Shown piece after piece: positions 1-9,297 of a stretch of DNA of 64,000 nucleotides. Under the pieces are notes generated by a model that was not told where the DNA came from, did not search any database, and worked only from the letters and a program-made list of their open reading frames with translations. A program made the translations under genes and the position numbers. This stretch comes from Pseudoxanthomonas sp. SE1 (GTDB lineage: Bacteria; Pseudomonadota; Gammaproteobacteria; Xanthomonadales; Xanthomonadaceae), in contig NZ_CP113783.1 of the NCBI RefSeq assembly GCF_029542205.1, positions 673,001 to 737,000 of the forward strand, in the 5' to 3' direction. Position 1 is the first letter of the stretch, and every line of letters starts with the position of its first letter.

Positions 1-63
1 CTCGTCGCCCGCGGGCGCCAGGGTATTCCAGGGTCGCGTCTGGCCCGCCTGTGGCGCGCGCCG

Positions 64-1383
64 ATGGCCTGGTGGCGCGATGTTCCCATCGCCGATCCGG
101 TCGACAGGCGCAATGCGCCGATGCTGCAGCTGATCTCGTTGCTGCTGGCGGTGCTGCCTGCGCTCGCGTGGGCGTATCGCGCCTTTGCGGTCGATATCCC
201 GTGGCGGCCGGGCGAGCTGACCAGCATGACGCTGAGCCTGTCGGTGTGTGCCGCTGCCGCCATCAGCTTCGTGCTGATCCGGCATGGGCGCTTCGTGTGG
301 GCCTCGCGGCTCCTGCTGGTCGTGTTCGCCGCTTCGGTGGTGCCCGCCTACCTGACCACCGGGTTCGGTGCGCAACGCTTCGAACAGCCGGTGCTGGTCA
401 TCTGGATGGCGATCGCGGGGCTGGTGGTGGGCAGGGGAGCGCTCTGGCTGATGTTCGCGTGCATCGTGGCCGCGTTCTTCCTGGGCATCTCGGTGGATGT
501 ATCCCGCAAGGGCGATGCCGCCGCGTTGTACGGCGACGCCGCCTTCAGTGCCGCCATGTTCCTGATGATCGCCATCGTGCTGGACCGCAGTTCGGCCGCG
601 TTGCGCCAGAGCCTGGGCGAAGCCACGGAGCGCGGCAACCAGCTCGCGGCGGCGAACCAGCGCCTGCTGCAGGAGATCAATGAGCGTGAGCTCGCGCAGG
701 AGCAACTCATCCACGCCCGCAAGGTCGAGGCGGTGGGTCGACTGGCGGGAGGCGTGGCGCACGATTTCGGCAACATCATGGCCGTGATCAGCGGTTACGC
801 GCGCAAGGGCCTCAGGGCGGGCCAGGTCGAAGACGGCAGGACATCGTTCGAAGGCATCGAGGCGGCCGCGCGCCGGGCGACGCTGCTGACCCACAAGCTG
901 ATGACGTTTGCGCGCCAGGACGACTACGCGGAAGAGACTTTCGATGCCGCCGGCGCTCTGGTGGACATCCAGACCATGCTGCGCCAGTTGCTCAAGCCCG
1001 AGGTGGAATTGCGTTTCGCCCTGGGCGATGCCCCGTCACCGATCCGGATGGACAGGGACCGGTTCGAGCTCATGGTCCTCAATATCGCGGCCAACGCGGA
1101 TCATGCGATGCCCCATGGCGGCGTCTTCTCCATCGGCGTCGCGCAAGGTGGTGACGGTGGCAGCGTGCTGGAGTTCGCCGATACCGGCGCCGGCATGGGG
1201 GAAGAGGTGCTGGCGCGTGTCTTCGACCCCTTCTTCACCACCAAGCCGGCGGGCGAGGGCACCGGCCTTGGCCTGTCCGTCATTCGCGATCTGGTGACAC
1301 GGGCAGGCGGTGCGATAACGGCACAGAGCCAGATGGGCGTCGGGACCACGTTCACGGTCGTGCTTCCGGCCGCACCCGTGTGA
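64..1383 (+). CDS. Membrane-bound sensor histidine kinase (possibly 5'-truncated by window edge)
   Basis: A two-component sensor kinase that would autophosphorylate on histidine and signal to an unlinked response regulator. The N-terminal ~175 residues hold about five or six hydrophobic segments. They are followed by a helical linker, the H-box GGVAHDFGNIM (His about 233), an N-box NIAANADHAMPHGG, a G1 box DTGAGMGEEV and a C-terminal FDPFFTTK...GTGLGLSV block typical of HATPase_c domains. There is no receiver domain and no cognate regulator beside it. The frame is open from base 1, so the true start may lie upstream; ATG 64 is the first ATG visible. The stimulus cannot be inferred. Confidence 0.85.
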   Translation: MAWWRDVPIADPVDRRNAPMLQLISLLLAVLPALAWAYRAFAVDIPWRPGELTSMTLSLSVCAAAAISFVLIRHGRFVWASRLLLVVFAASVVPAYLTTGFGAQRFEQPVLVIWMAIAGLVVGRGALWLMFACIVAAFFLGISVDVSRKGDAAALYGDAAFSAAMFLMIAIVLDRSSAALRQSLGEATERGNQLAAANQRLLQEINERELAQEQLIHARKVEAVGRLAGGVAHDFGNIMAVISGYARKGLRAGQVEDGRTSFEGIEAAARRATLLTHKLMTFARQDDYAEETFDAAGALVDIQTMLRQLLKPEVELRFALGDAPSPIRMDRDRFELMVLNIAANADHAMPHGGVFSIGVAQGGDGGSVLEFADTGAGMGEEVLARVFDPFFTTKPAGEGTGLGLSVIRDLVTRAGGAITAQSQMGVGTTFTVVLPAAPV

Positions 1384-1443
1384 GCCGGTGCGCGAGGGCT
1401 CGGGTCATCCGGGTCCAAGCGCGACGTACTGCAGGGCCCTAGG

Positions 1444-1455
1444 TAAAATGCGCCC
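1444..1455 (+). promoter_or_regulatory. Putative -10 element for a leaderless dusA transcript
   Basis: TAAAAT at 1444-1449 ends exactly six bases before the dusA ATG, and no Shine-Dalgarno sequence is visible between. This placement predicts transcription starting at or next to the start codon. No convincing -35 hexamer is seen. Confidence 0.35.
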
Positions 1456-2448
1456 ATGCACACCACCGATCAGAACCGGTTCCGCCTGTCGACGGCGCCC
1501 ATGATGGACTGGACGGACACGCATTGCCGCGTGTTCCACCGGCTGCTGGCGCCGCAGGCACGGCTGTATACCGAGATGGTGCATGCGCAGGCGGTGATCC
1601 ATGGCGACCGCGATCGCTTGCTGGGATTCGATGCCGTCGAGCATCCGGTGGCGGTGCAGCTCGGCGGCAGCGAGCCGGCTCACCTGGCGCAGGCGGCGCG
1701 CATCGCGCAGGACTGGGGCTACGACGAGGTGAACCTCAACGTCGGCTGCCCGTCGGACCGCGTGCAGGCGGGGCGCTTCGGTGCCTGCCTGATGAAGGAG
1801 CCTGCGCTGGTCGCCGACTGCGTGGCGGCGATGATCGATGCAGTCGATGTTCCCGTGACCGTGAAATGCCGGCTGGGCGTGGACGAGCAGGAGGACTACG
1901 ACCTTTTCCGCACCTTCATCGATACCGTGGCGGCGACCGGCTGCAATGTCTTCTTCGTGCATGCGCGCAAGGCTTGGCTGCAAGGACTGTCGCCGAAGGA
2001 GAACCGCGAGATCCCGCCCCTGCGCTACGACTGGGCCTACCGGCTCAAGCGCGAGCGGCCGGAACTGACGGTGGCGATCAATGGCGGTATCACTACGACG
2101 GCGCAGGTGCACGAGCACCTGCAGCACAGCGATGGCGTGATGATCGGCCGCGCGGCGTACCACGAGCCCTACGTGCTGCACGAAATGCAGGCGGCACTGT
2201 TCGGCGGCGGGATCGCGTCGCGCACGGACCTGCTGCGCGCGTGGCGTCCCTACGTCGAAACGCAACTGGCGAAGGGTGTGGCGCTGAAGCACCTGACCCG
2301 GCACGTGCTGGGGCTGTTCCATGCGCAGCCGGGTGGACGCGCATTCCGGCAGATCCTCAGCGAAGGCGCGCACAGGCCCGGCGCTGACTGGTTGCTGGTG
2401 GAACAGGCGTTGGCGGCGACCACGCGCGAACTGCGGCCGGCGGCCTGA
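1456..2448 (+). CDS. dusA: tRNA-dihydrouridine(20/20a) synthase DusA
   Basis: An FMN-dependent enzyme that reduces uridine to dihydrouridine in the tRNA D-loop, using NADPH. The protein is 330 aa, the usual DusA length. It is a TIM-barrel with the N-terminal APMMDWTD motif, the catalytic cysteine motif NLNVGCPSDRVQ (Cys98), the phosphate-binding INGGI segment near residue 200 and GVMIGRAAYHEP, the last typical of the DusA subfamily. It runs almost directly into the next gene (3-base gap to a GTG start), so the two may be co-transcribed. The predicted -10 hexamer lies six bases before the ATG. Confidence 0.95.
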   Translation: MHTTDQNRFRLSTAPMMDWTDTHCRVFHRLLAPQARLYTEMVHAQAVIHGDRDRLLGFDAVEHPVAVQLGGSEPAHLAQAARIAQDWGYDEVNLNVGCPSDRVQAGRFGACLMKEPALVADCVAAMIDAVDVPVTVKCRLGVDEQEDYDLFRTFIDTVAATGCNVFFVHARKAWLQGLSPKENREIPPLRYDWAYRLKRERPELTVAINGGITTTAQVHEHLQHSDGVMIGRAAYHEPYVLHEMQAALFGGGIASRTDLLRAWRPYVETQLAKGVALKHLTRHVLGLFHAQPGGRAFRQILSEGAHRPGADWLLVEQALAATTRELRPAA

Positions 2449-2451
2449 GCC

Positions 2452-3372
2452 GTGATCACGCGCGACATCGATGCCTTCATCGCCCATGCGCGGACGCTGG
2501 CGTCCGACTTTGGCCCGGCGACCGCGCGCGCGGCGTTCCTGGTGTCGCCGTACGGGTTCATGCGCGCCGAGCAGTCGGCCCAGGACAACCGCTACATGGC
2601 CGATGCTGGCGTTTTCGACACCGGCGCGGCACTGCGCGAACACCACGCGCTGCATCGCGCGCTGTCGGAGGAGGTGCCGGTGTTCTGCTTCCCGGGCCGC
2701 GAAGCGACACCGGATGCGGTGTTCCCCAACAACGTCTTCGCCACCGCGCGGGTCGGTGGCGAGCCGCGGCTGGTCATCGGCCGCATGCGCCACCCGGTAC
2801 GCCAGCGCGAGGCGGAACGGTCCGATATCCGGGGTTTTTTCCGCGACACGCTGGGATACGCGGAAGTCGACCTGTCTACCCAGCCGCATCCCTGCGAACT
2901 CACCGGGGCGCTGGTCATCGATCGGGCACGCGGCATCGGCTTCTGTGGGCTGTCCGAGCGCTGCGACGAGATCGGCGCGGCGCGGATGCACGAGGCGTTC
3001 GGCCTGCGCGCGACGTTGATGTTCGATCTCGCCCCGGGCGAGTACCACACCAATGTGCTGCTGGCGGTGCTGGCCGGGCGTGCTGCGGTGGTATATCCGG
3101 ACGGGCTGGGGGCAGACCTGGTGCCTGCGCTGGAGGCGCTGTATCCCGCGGGCGTGATCGAACTGACCGGAGCCGAGCAGGCGGCCTTCGCCGGTAATGC
3201 CATCTCACTGTCGCCGGCGTCGGTCTGGATGAGCCGGCGCGCCCACGCGGCCCTGCGGCCAGCCGCAGTGGCGAAGCTTGAAGCGGCCGGCTTTGCCGTG
3301 CACAACGTATCGCTGGATGCCATCGAAGCCGGCGGCGGTTCGCTAAGATGTTGTGTGGCCGAGGTTTTCTGA
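2452..3372 (+). CDS. Amidinotransferase / guanidine-modifying hydrolase (CtlX-like)
   Basis: A 306-aa protein of the arginine deiminase / amidinotransferase superfamily, pentein fold. These enzymes attack guanidino or ureido carbons through a C-terminal cysteine. Visible elements are FLVSPYGFM near the N-terminus, FPNNVFAT around residue 90, the histidine-bearing GEYHTNVLLAVLAG near residue 200 and the C-terminal GGGSLRCCVAEVF with Cys300/Cys301. The pattern fits the CtlX type (citrulline-utilisation hydrolase-like) better than ArcA or DDAH. The start is GTG 2452, three bases after dusA stops. Substrate is inferred only: arginine, citrulline or a derivative. An arginase gene lies 9 kb downstream. 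Confidence 0.8.
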   Translation: MITRDIDAFIAHARTLASDFGPATARAAFLVSPYGFMRAEQSAQDNRYMADAGVFDTGAALREHHALHRALSEEVPVFCFPGREATPDAVFPNNVFATARVGGEPRLVIGRMRHPVRQREAERSDIRGFFRDTLGYAEVDLSTQPHPCELTGALVIDRARGIGFCGLSERCDEIGAARMHEAFGLRATLMFDLAPGEYHTNVLLAVLAGRAAVVYPDGLGADLVPALEALYPAGVIELTGAEQAAFAGNAISLSPASVWMSRRAHAALRPAAVAKLEAAGFAVHNVSLDAIEAGGGSLRCCVAEVF

Positions 3373-3508
3373 CCGTTCAGCAGGCTGAATGCGGGGTATT
3401 GCCCTGTGGATAAATTCAGAACGGATTCACCGCCGCGGGCCAAGACTTCGTTTCCATTCCCCCCGAGGCGGTTTCGGGTTCCGTTCAGTTTCGCGACCCC
3501 AGTTCCGT

Positions 3509-3520
3509 TACGATTCCGTT
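3509..3520 (+). promoter_or_regulatory. Putative -10 element for a leaderless transcript
   Basis: TACGAT at 3509-3514 lies exactly six bases before ATG 3521, the same spacing seen upstream of dusA, plsY and the SPOR gene. The hexamer is a weaker match and no -35 is obvious. Confidence 0.25.
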
Positions 3521-3916
3521 ATGCGCTTTCGTACCTCCCTCCTGGCTGCCATTACCGTGGCGGTGCTCGCCACCCTCACGGGTACCCACGCTGTGCACGC
3601 GCAGGACGAGCGTGGCCGTGACGAAGCACCGCCTGCGCGTGAGCGTGGCCCGTCGCGTGCGGAGATGACGAGGCACCGGTCATCGATGTCCGATGCGGTG
3701 CGCCGCGTGCGCAATGAGACCGGCGGACAGGTGCTGAGCGTCGAGCGCATGCAGTACGAAGGACGCGAGATCAATCGCGTGAAGTACGTCGACGACCGTG
3801 GCCGGGTGCGCACCATGGATGATGCGGGCGGCTCGCGTCGCGGCATCGATGCGCCGGTGCGGCCCCGGCGCGAAATGACGCAGCCTCCACGCGGCGATAA
3901 CCCCTCCCGCCCGTAG
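3521..3916 (+). CDS. Small exported PepSY-like protein preceding phoPQ
   Basis: A 131-aa predicted periplasmic protein. It starts with a signal peptide (basic MRFR, hydrophobic core, likely cleavage after AVHA). The rest is charged and rich in Arg, Glu and Pro, with one folded-looking segment at residues ~55-100 (SDAVRRVRNETGG, then EINRVKYVDDRGRVRTMDD) that resembles a PepSY-type domain. A longer in-frame start at 3389 exists, but only ATG 3521 gives a signal peptide. It sits 76 bases before phoP. Membrane-sensing pathways often have a PepSY protein beside them, so a role in modulating PhoQ is plausible but unproven. Confidence 0.7.
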   Translation: MRFRTSLLAAITVAVLATLTGTHAVHAQDERGRDEAPPARERGPSRAEMTRHRSSMSDAVRRVRNETGGQVLSVERMQYEGREINRVKYVDDRGRVRTMDDAGGSRRGIDAPVRPRREMTQPPRGDNPSRP

Positions 3917-3992
3917 TCTTACGTAGAATCACGGCTCATCACGAGCACGCCCGCGCGGTCCCTCGGCCGCGCCGCATTCCCAAGGAGAGTCC

Positions 3993-4679
3993 ATGCGTAT
4001 CCTGCTGGTCGAAGACGAAGCCCCCCTGCGTGAAACCCTCGCCGCGCGCCTGAAGCGCGAAGGCTTTGCGGTGGACGCGGCCCAGGATGGCGAAGAAGGC
4101 CTGTACATGGGGCGCGAGGTGCCGTTCGATGTCGGCATCATCGATCTCGGCCTGCCCAAGATGTCCGGCATGGAGCTGATCAAGGCCCTGCGCGACGAGG
4201 GCAAGAAGTTCCCGGTGCTGATCCTGACCGCGCGTTCCAGCTGGCAGGACAAGGTGGAAGGCCTGAAGCAGGGCGCCGACGACTATCTGGTCAAGCCTTT
4301 TCACGTGGAAGAGCTGCTGGCCCGCGTCAACGCACTGCTGCGCCGCGCTGCCGGCTGGAGCAAGCCCACGCTGGAATGTGGTCCGGTCGCACTGGATCTG
4401 GCCGCGCAGACGGTCAGCGTCAATGGCAGCAACGTCGACCTCACCAGCTACGAGTACAAGGTGCTCGAGTACCTGATGATGCACGCGGGCGAACTGGTCT
4501 CGAAGGCCGACCTGACCGAGCACATCTACCAGCAGGATTTCGACCGCGACTCCAACGTGTTGGAAGTCTTCATCGGTCGCCTGCGCAAGAAGCTGGACCC
4601 CGAAGGCGAGCTGAAGCCGATCGAGACCGTACGCGGCCGCGGCTACCGCTTCGCCATCCCGCGCACCGGCGAAGGCTGA
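3993..4679 (+). CDS. phoP: Response regulator PhoP (OmpR family)
   Basis: A 228-aa DNA-binding response regulator. The receiver domain (1-115) has the acidic pocket EDE at 7-9, phosphoacceptor Asp51 in IIDLGLPKMSG, the Thr of LILTA at 79 and Lys101 in LVKPF. The C-terminal winged helix (130-228) contains DLTSYEYKVLEYL and the usual GRGYRF ending. A Shine-Dalgarno AAGGAG lies eight bases before the ATG. TAGAAT at 3924-3929 is a possible -10. The next gene is the kinase, 28 bases away. In xanthomonads this pair responds to divalent cations or envelope stress; that function is inferred from family and context. Confidence 0.9.
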   Translation: MRILLVEDEAPLRETLAARLKREGFAVDAAQDGEEGLYMGREVPFDVGIIDLGLPKMSGMELIKALRDEGKKFPVLILTARSSWQDKVEGLKQGADDYLVKPFHVEELLARVNALLRRAAGWSKPTLECGPVALDLAAQTVSVNGSNVDLTSYEYKVLEYLMMHAGELVSKADLTEHIYQQDFDRDSNVLEVFIGRLRKKLDPEGELKPIETVRGRGYRFAIPRTGEG

Positions 4680-4707
4680 TGGACCGCGCCGGCATCGCCA
4701 GCATTTG

Positions 4708-6159
4708 ATGCCCGCGCCACCTTCCGGCGCTGTACCGCCCGCCCACGTCGGCCGCCACCGGTTCGACGGGTGGCGGCCGCGCTCGTTGCGCGCGCGCCAG
4801 TTGCTGGCGGCCAGCCTTGCGCTGCTCGCCTTTCTCGCGCTGGCCGGCTACGCGCTGGATCGTGCGTTCGTCGATACGGCCGAGGACAATCTTCGGCAGC
4901 GGTTGAAGAGCTATGCCCTGTATTACACCGACAAGGTGGAATTCGGTCGCAACGGCACGCTGATCCCGCCTTACAACACACCCGATCCCCGCTTCGACAT
5001 GCCCGACAGCGGCATGTATGCACAGGTGGTGTTGCAGAACGTGCCGCCCTGGGGCTCCAACTCGACGCTGGGCCCCGAATTGCCGGTACCCCGGAGACTG
5101 GGCGCGCTGGAAGAGACATTCGAGGGGCCGCTGCCGATACGCCGCGCGGACGGGAGTGACGGCGAGGCTTATCGCTATGGCGTTGGCTATGCCTGGCCAG
5201 CAACCCACCAGCACGCCGAGATTCCCTACAGCATCTACATCCTGGAGGACGCGCAGGCGCTGAGCACGCAGATCCGCGTGTTCCGAGGCTCCCTGTGGGT
5301 CTATCTGGGTGGTGCCGGCGTGATCCTGCTGCTGCTGCAGATGCTGGTGCTGCGCTGGAGCCTGCGTCCGTTGCGGCGGGTGATCTTCGAACTCAGCAGG
5401 GTGCAGCGCGGTGAGTTGTCGGGCATGACGGAGAGCCATCCTCGCGAACTCGAGCCATTGACCGACAGCATCAATGCCTTCATCGAAAGCGAGCGCGAGA
5501 ACCTGGAGCGTCAGCGCAATACGCTGGCCGATCTGGCGCACAGCCTGAAAACGCCCATCGCGGTATTGCGTACGCAGCTGGACGACAACGGCGATCCGCA
5601 ATCGCTGCGCGAGGAACTGGACGTGCAGCTCAAGCGCATGAACAACCTCGTTTCCTACCAGCTCGCGCGTGCGGCTTCGAGCGGTCACAAGCTGTTCTCT
5701 GCGGCGATCGCCATCGAGCCGAACGCCGAAGAGATCGTGCGGGGGCTGGAAAAGGTCTATGCGTCGAAGGGCGTCATCTGCGAATTCGAGATCGATCCGC
5801 GCGCACGCTTCCATGGCGAGATGGGCGATCTGCAGGAACTGATGGGCAACCTGCTGGAGAACGCCTTCAAGTGGGCGCGTTCGCGCGTGCTGCTGACGGT
5901 GAAGGTGGGCGCGACGGCACCGCAGCGCAGGCCCGGGCTGTTCCTGGCCGTGGATGACGATGGCCCGGGCATCGCCGAGGAGGACGTGTCCAAGGTGTTG
6001 CAGCGGGGCGTGCGCGGCGATGAGCGCGTGCAGGGACACGGTATCGGACTGTCGATCGTGCAGGACCTGATCCGCGACTATCGCGGCGAACTGCAGGTGC
6101 TGCGCTCGGAGGAACTGGGTGGGGCACGCTTCGAGGTAAGGTTGCCGCCAGGCCTGTGA
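4708..6159 (+). CDS. phoQ: Sensor histidine kinase PhoQ
   Basis: A 483-aa inner-membrane sensor kinase. Two transmembrane helices (~30-50 and ~195-220) flank a periplasmic sensor domain. A HAMP-like linker follows, then a dimerisation domain with the PhoQ-type H-box LADLAHSLKTPIAVLRTQL (His about 278), an N-box GNLLENAFKWA, and DDDGPGI plus GHGIGLSIVQDL of the ATPase domain. The SLKTPLAVL-like H-box is characteristic of PhoQ rather than EnvZ. ATG 4708 is preferred; an in-frame TTG lies three bases earlier. It follows phoP closely and would phosphorylate it. Confidence 0.88.
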   Translation: MPAPPSGAVPPAHVGRHRFDGWRPRSLRARQLLAASLALLAFLALAGYALDRAFVDTAEDNLRQRLKSYALYYTDKVEFGRNGTLIPPYNTPDPRFDMPDSGMYAQVVLQNVPPWGSNSTLGPELPVPRRLGALEETFEGPLPIRRADGSDGEAYRYGVGYAWPATHQHAEIPYSIYILEDAQALSTQIRVFRGSLWVYLGGAGVILLLLQMLVLRWSLRPLRRVIFELSRVQRGELSGMTESHPRELEPLTDSINAFIESERENLERQRNTLADLAHSLKTPIAVLRTQLDDNGDPQSLREELDVQLKRMNNLVSYQLARAASSGHKLFSAAIAIEPNAEEIVRGLEKVYASKGVICEFEIDPRARFHGEMGDLQELMGNLLENAFKWARSRVLLTVKVGATAPQRRPGLFLAVDDDGPGIAEEDVSKVLQRGVRGDERVQGHGIGLSIVQDLIRDYRGELQVLRSEELGGARFEVRLPPGL

Positions 6160-6162
6160 CCG

Positions 6163-6918
6163 TTACGTCGTCGCCAACGGCGACGGACCGTAGAATCGTC
6201 GCAGGTGCGCGGCCACCTCCGGCATCGCGTCGGCCAGCACGCCCGGCGCAGAGAAGTGGTACTCAGTGGCGACGGCGAAGAATTCTTCCGGTGCCTCGGC
6301 GGCGTACGGATCGATCGCCGTCTCGCGACCCAGGTCCACCTGCATGCAGAAGTCGTCGTACGTGCGCTGGAAGTCGCGCGCCCAGCGGCCATGCCATTCG
6401 TCCGGCAGTGGCGGGGTGCCATCGAGTTCCCCATCCAGCGCATCCAGTTTGTGCGCCATCTCGTGCACGGCCACACAGAAGCCGGCGTCGGGTTCGGCCA
6501 GGTCGGCTTGCACGTCGGCCCACGACAGGATCAGCGGACCCTGGTCCCAGGCTTCGCCGGCCAGGTCGTCTTCCCACTCGTGCAACACGCCGGCCGCATC
6601 GGTATGCGTGCGTTGCACGCGGAACGCGTCCGGATAGACGATCAGCTGTGACCAGCCGCGCAAGCCGCCTTCGCCGAACTCCAGCAATGGCAGACAGCAC
6701 AGCGCCGCCAGCTGCACGCGTTGCGCTTCGTCCAGGCTCAGGCCGGCGAGCGGCGTGATGGTCTTCTGGCGAAGGAAGCGCGCCGACAATCCACGCAATC
6801 TGTCCGAACGTACGTCATCCAGTGCCGACACCCAGGGCGTGTCAGTGGCTACGGTCCGCCAGAGGTCGTCCTGGATGGACGGGGAGGGGCGCCGCAGGCG
6901 GCGCAACAGGCCAATCAC
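6163..6918 (-). CDS. mtfA: Zinc-dependent peptidase, MtfA family
   Basis: A 251-aa M90-family metallopeptidase. The zinc-binding motif is VHEMAHKLD (His152, Glu153, His156), followed by ALDGELDGTPPLPDEW and by FFAVATEYHF with a downstream acidic ligand, all hallmarks of MtfA. In E. coli MtfA acts on the Mlc repressor and so influences glucose PTS expression; whether that link holds in xanthomonads is unknown. The gene ends three bases from the convergent phoQ stop. A small exported-protein gene lies just upstream on the same strand and may be co-transcribed. Confidence 0.9.
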   Translation of the reverse strand: MIGLLRRLRRPSPSIQDDLWRTVATDTPWVSALDDVRSDRLRGLSARFLRQKTITPLAGLSLDEAQRVQLAALCCLPLLEFGEGGLRGWSQLIVYPDAFRVQRTHTDAAGVLHEWEDDLAGEAWDQGPLILSWADVQADLAEPDAGFCVAVHEMAHKLDALDGELDGTPPLPDEWHGRWARDFQRTYDDFCMQVDLGRETAIDPYAAEAPEEFFAVATEYHFSAPGVLADAMPEVAAHLRRFYGPSPLATT

Positions 6919-6936
6919 CGGGTGAGGCCGTCCGCG

Positions 6937-7257
6937 TCAGCGGAACATGCCGGGCAGGAAGCTGTGCCACTTGGAGCCGCGGTTGCGCGGCAGCGGGGTA
7001 TCGTCGTCATCGCCGCCGCCCCGCGACGTGGAGGGCGTCAATCCCGTGGGTGCGGCGTACTTGTTGCGCACGGCGGTGGCGCGCGCACGACGTGCGTCCG
7101 GAGTGGTCGGCACGGCATCACCCGGGCGGTCGGCGACGGCACGGTCGGCGACATCCTGGCAGGTGGTGGCATTGCCATTGGCGATGCTGCGCCCGTTCTG
7201 GGCGAATACCGCCGCAGAGGCGCCGAGAAGCAGCAGGGCAAGGCTGGCGCGTAACAT
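6937..7257 (-). CDS. Small exported hypothetical protein
   Basis: A 106-aa predicted secreted protein of unknown function. The signal peptide is clear: MLRASLALLLLGASAAVFAQ with cleavage after FAQ. The mature part is hydrophilic, with an acidic GGGDDDD stretch at ~80-86 and the C-terminal sequence RGSKWHSFLPGMFR. A much longer in-frame reading exists, but the start at 7257 alone gives a signal peptide and is preceded by CAGGAG. It lies 18 bases upstream of mtfA on the same strand. No family is recognised. Confidence 0.7.
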   Translation of the reverse strand: MLRASLALLLLGASAAVFAQNGRSIANGNATTCQDVADRAVADRPGDAVPTTPDARRARATAVRNKYAAPTGLTPSTSRGGGDDDDTPLPRNRGSKWHSFLPGMFR

Positions 7258-7449
7258 CGGAGGGACTCCTGTCGGTCGGGGTACAGCGGCCAGATGACGC
7301 CGCCGACTATAGCGGGAATGGCTCCGGCCGGCATGAATGCGGCCGGCCCTGCGACGAAATGCCTTCCCACGGCGATGGATCGAGGGAAACGGGCCCCGGC
7401 CTGTTGCGTCGCAGCAGGAGTGCGGAAGCGGTTGCGTCAGACTGCCGCG

Positions 7450-9267
7450 ATGCCCGCACCCGACTCCCGCCCGCTGACCGCTCCTGCCCTGCGCCTGGCG
7501 CTGATCGCGGGGGCCCGCCGGGTGATTGCCGGGCGTGACGCGTTGAACCGCATCAATGTATTCCCGGTCGCCGACGGCGATACCGGCAACAATCTCGCAT
7601 CGACGCTCGGCAGCGTGCTGCATGGTGCGCTCAGCCAGCCCAGCCAGCATGTCGGCGATCTGCTGAGCCGTGTAGGCAACGACGCGATCGATGGTGCGCG
7701 CGGCAATTCCGGCGCCATCCTCGCGCAGTTCCTGCATGGCGTGGCCGAGCGCGTGCGCAACCTGCCGGAACTGGATGCCCGTTCGCTGGCCGCAGCCGTC
7801 CGTCAGGGCGCGCAGAGTGCACGCCAGGCACTGGCGCAGCCGGTCGAGGGGACGATCCTGAGCGTGATCGCCGCGTTCGCCGAGGAACTGGATGCCGCGG
7901 CCGGCGAGGGCAACCAGTCCGACGCACGCAGCGGCTTCGTCCGTGCGCTCGTCCGCGCGCGTCGCGCGCTCGCCGACACGCCGCGCCAGATGGCCTTGCT
8001 GCAGCGTGCGGGCGTGGTCGATGCCGGTGCGCAAGGGTTTGTCGATCTGCTGGAGGGCATCGCCGAGTTCGTCGAGGGCGGACCACGCGCGGTGCGCGTG
8101 CGCGCCAGCGCGCCGGGCGCGGCCAACGATGCCGCCGGTCCGATGGTCCACGACCATGCCATCGACCCGGCGCGCCGCTGGTGCACCGAATGCCTGCTGC
8201 TGGGCGAGGCGCTGGACCGCGATCGCCTGCGTGCCGCGCTGGAGGCCGGCGGCGCGGACTCCATCGTCATCGCGGGTGGCGCGTCACGTCTTCGCGTGCA
8301 CGCGCACATCGGATCGCCGCAGGTACTCTTCGACGCGTGCGCGGCGCAGGGCCACGTCGAAGGCATGAAGGCGGACGACATGGTCCGCCAGAACGCGGTC
8401 GCCGCCGCCACGCAATCGCTGGTGGTGGTCACCGACAGCGCCGCCGATCTGCCGGAAGACATTGCCGAACGTCATGCCATCGGTGTGGTGCCGGCGCGGG
8501 TGGACCTGGATGGCCGCGATTACCTGGACAAGGTGGGCCTGTCGACGGGCGAGTTCTACCGGCGCATGGCGGTCTCGCGCCAGTTGCCGCGCACCAGCCA
8601 GCCGCCGCCGGGCGACTTCCGCCGGCAGTTCGAGCTGTCGCTGGCCCACCATGCGCGGGTGCTCTATGTCGGCCTGTCGCGCGCGCTGTCGGGCACGCTG
8701 CAATCGGGGGAGCATGCCGCCGCGCGTGATCCCTCCGGGCGCGTAAGGGTGTTCGATACGGTCAATGCGGCCTGTGGCCAGGCGCTGCTTGTGTGGCGTG
8801 CCGCCGAACTCGCGGCGGAAGGCCGCAGCGAAGCGGACGTGGTGGCCGAGCTGGAGCGCCTGCGCCCGCTGACGCGGATGTGGGCCATCGCACCCGACAT
8901 CTCCCATGCCGTGCGCGGTGGTCGTATCCCGCGCTGGGCTGCGCCGATCGCGAAGCTGAGCGCGCTGACCCCGATCGCGAAGATGAGTGCCGAAGGCCGC
9001 ATGACGGTCGCCGGCATCCTGCTGACGCGTGAGCGCGCGCCGGAAGCCTTCGCGCGGCGGGTCGCACGCCAGTTGGAATCCGGGCAGTGCTGGCGGGTGA
9101 TCGTGGGGCACTGCGATGCGCGTCCGCAGGGCGAGCGATTGCTCGCCGCGCTGCGCGCGCGGCTGCGGATCAGCGAGGACCGACTGGTGGAAACGGGGGC
9201 GGCCATCGGCGCGCATGCCGGCCAGGGCGCCCTGATCGTGGCCGTGCAGCCGGCACCTGATGCCTGA
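7450..9267 (+). CDS. DhaL/FakA-like and DegV/FakB-like fusion protein (fatty acid kinase candidate)
   Basis: A 605-aa protein joining two partners that are separate in Firmicutes. Residues ~1-210 are a DhaL/DAK2 nucleotide-binding domain (NVFPVADGDTGN at 37-47, DGARGNSGAILAQF at 81-94, VVDAGAQGFVDLLEG at 189-203). Residues ~240-312 match the middle domain of FakA (RRWCTECLL, RLRVHAHIGSPQ). Residues ~322-605 are a DegV domain (VVVTDSAADLP, RTSQPPPGDF, YVGLSRALSGTLQS) that binds fatty acids in FakB. ATG 7450 is chosen over an earlier in-frame start because homology begins there. It lies 30 bases before plsY, which consumes acyl-phosphate, the product of fatty acid kinase. The kinase function is inferred. 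Confidence 0.82.
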   Translation: MPAPDSRPLTAPALRLALIAGARRVIAGRDALNRINVFPVADGDTGNNLASTLGSVLHGALSQPSQHVGDLLSRVGNDAIDGARGNSGAILAQFLHGVAERVRNLPELDARSLAAAVRQGAQSARQALAQPVEGTILSVIAAFAEELDAAAGEGNQSDARSGFVRALVRARRALADTPRQMALLQRAGVVDAGAQGFVDLLEGIAEFVEGGPRAVRVRASAPGAANDAAGPMVHDHAIDPARRWCTECLLLGEALDRDRLRAALEAGGADSIVIAGGASRLRVHAHIGSPQVLFDACAAQGHVEGMKADDMVRQNAVAAATQSLVVVTDSAADLPEDIAERHAIGVVPARVDLDGRDYLDKVGLSTGEFYRRMAVSRQLPRTSQPPPGDFRRQFELSLAHHARVLYVGLSRALSGTLQSGEHAAARDPSGRVRVFDTVNAACGQALLVWRAAELAAEGRSEADVVAELERLRPLTRMWAIAPDISHAVRGGRIPRWAAPIAKLSALTPIAKMSAEGRMTVAGILLTRERAPEAFARRVARQLESGQCWRVIVGHCDARPQGERLLAALRARLRISEDRLVETGAAIGAHAGQGALIVAVQPAPDA

Positions 9268-9285
9268 GCGAGGAGGGGCGTGGCC

Positions 9286-9297
9286 CATAATGGCGCC
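9286..9297 (+). promoter_or_regulatory. Putative -10 element for leaderless plsY
   Basis: CATAAT at 9286-9291 precedes ATG 9298 by exactly six bases. A purine-rich GAGGAGGGG lies further up (9270-9278), about 20 bases from the ATG, too far for a normal ribosome site for this start. Confidence 0.35.
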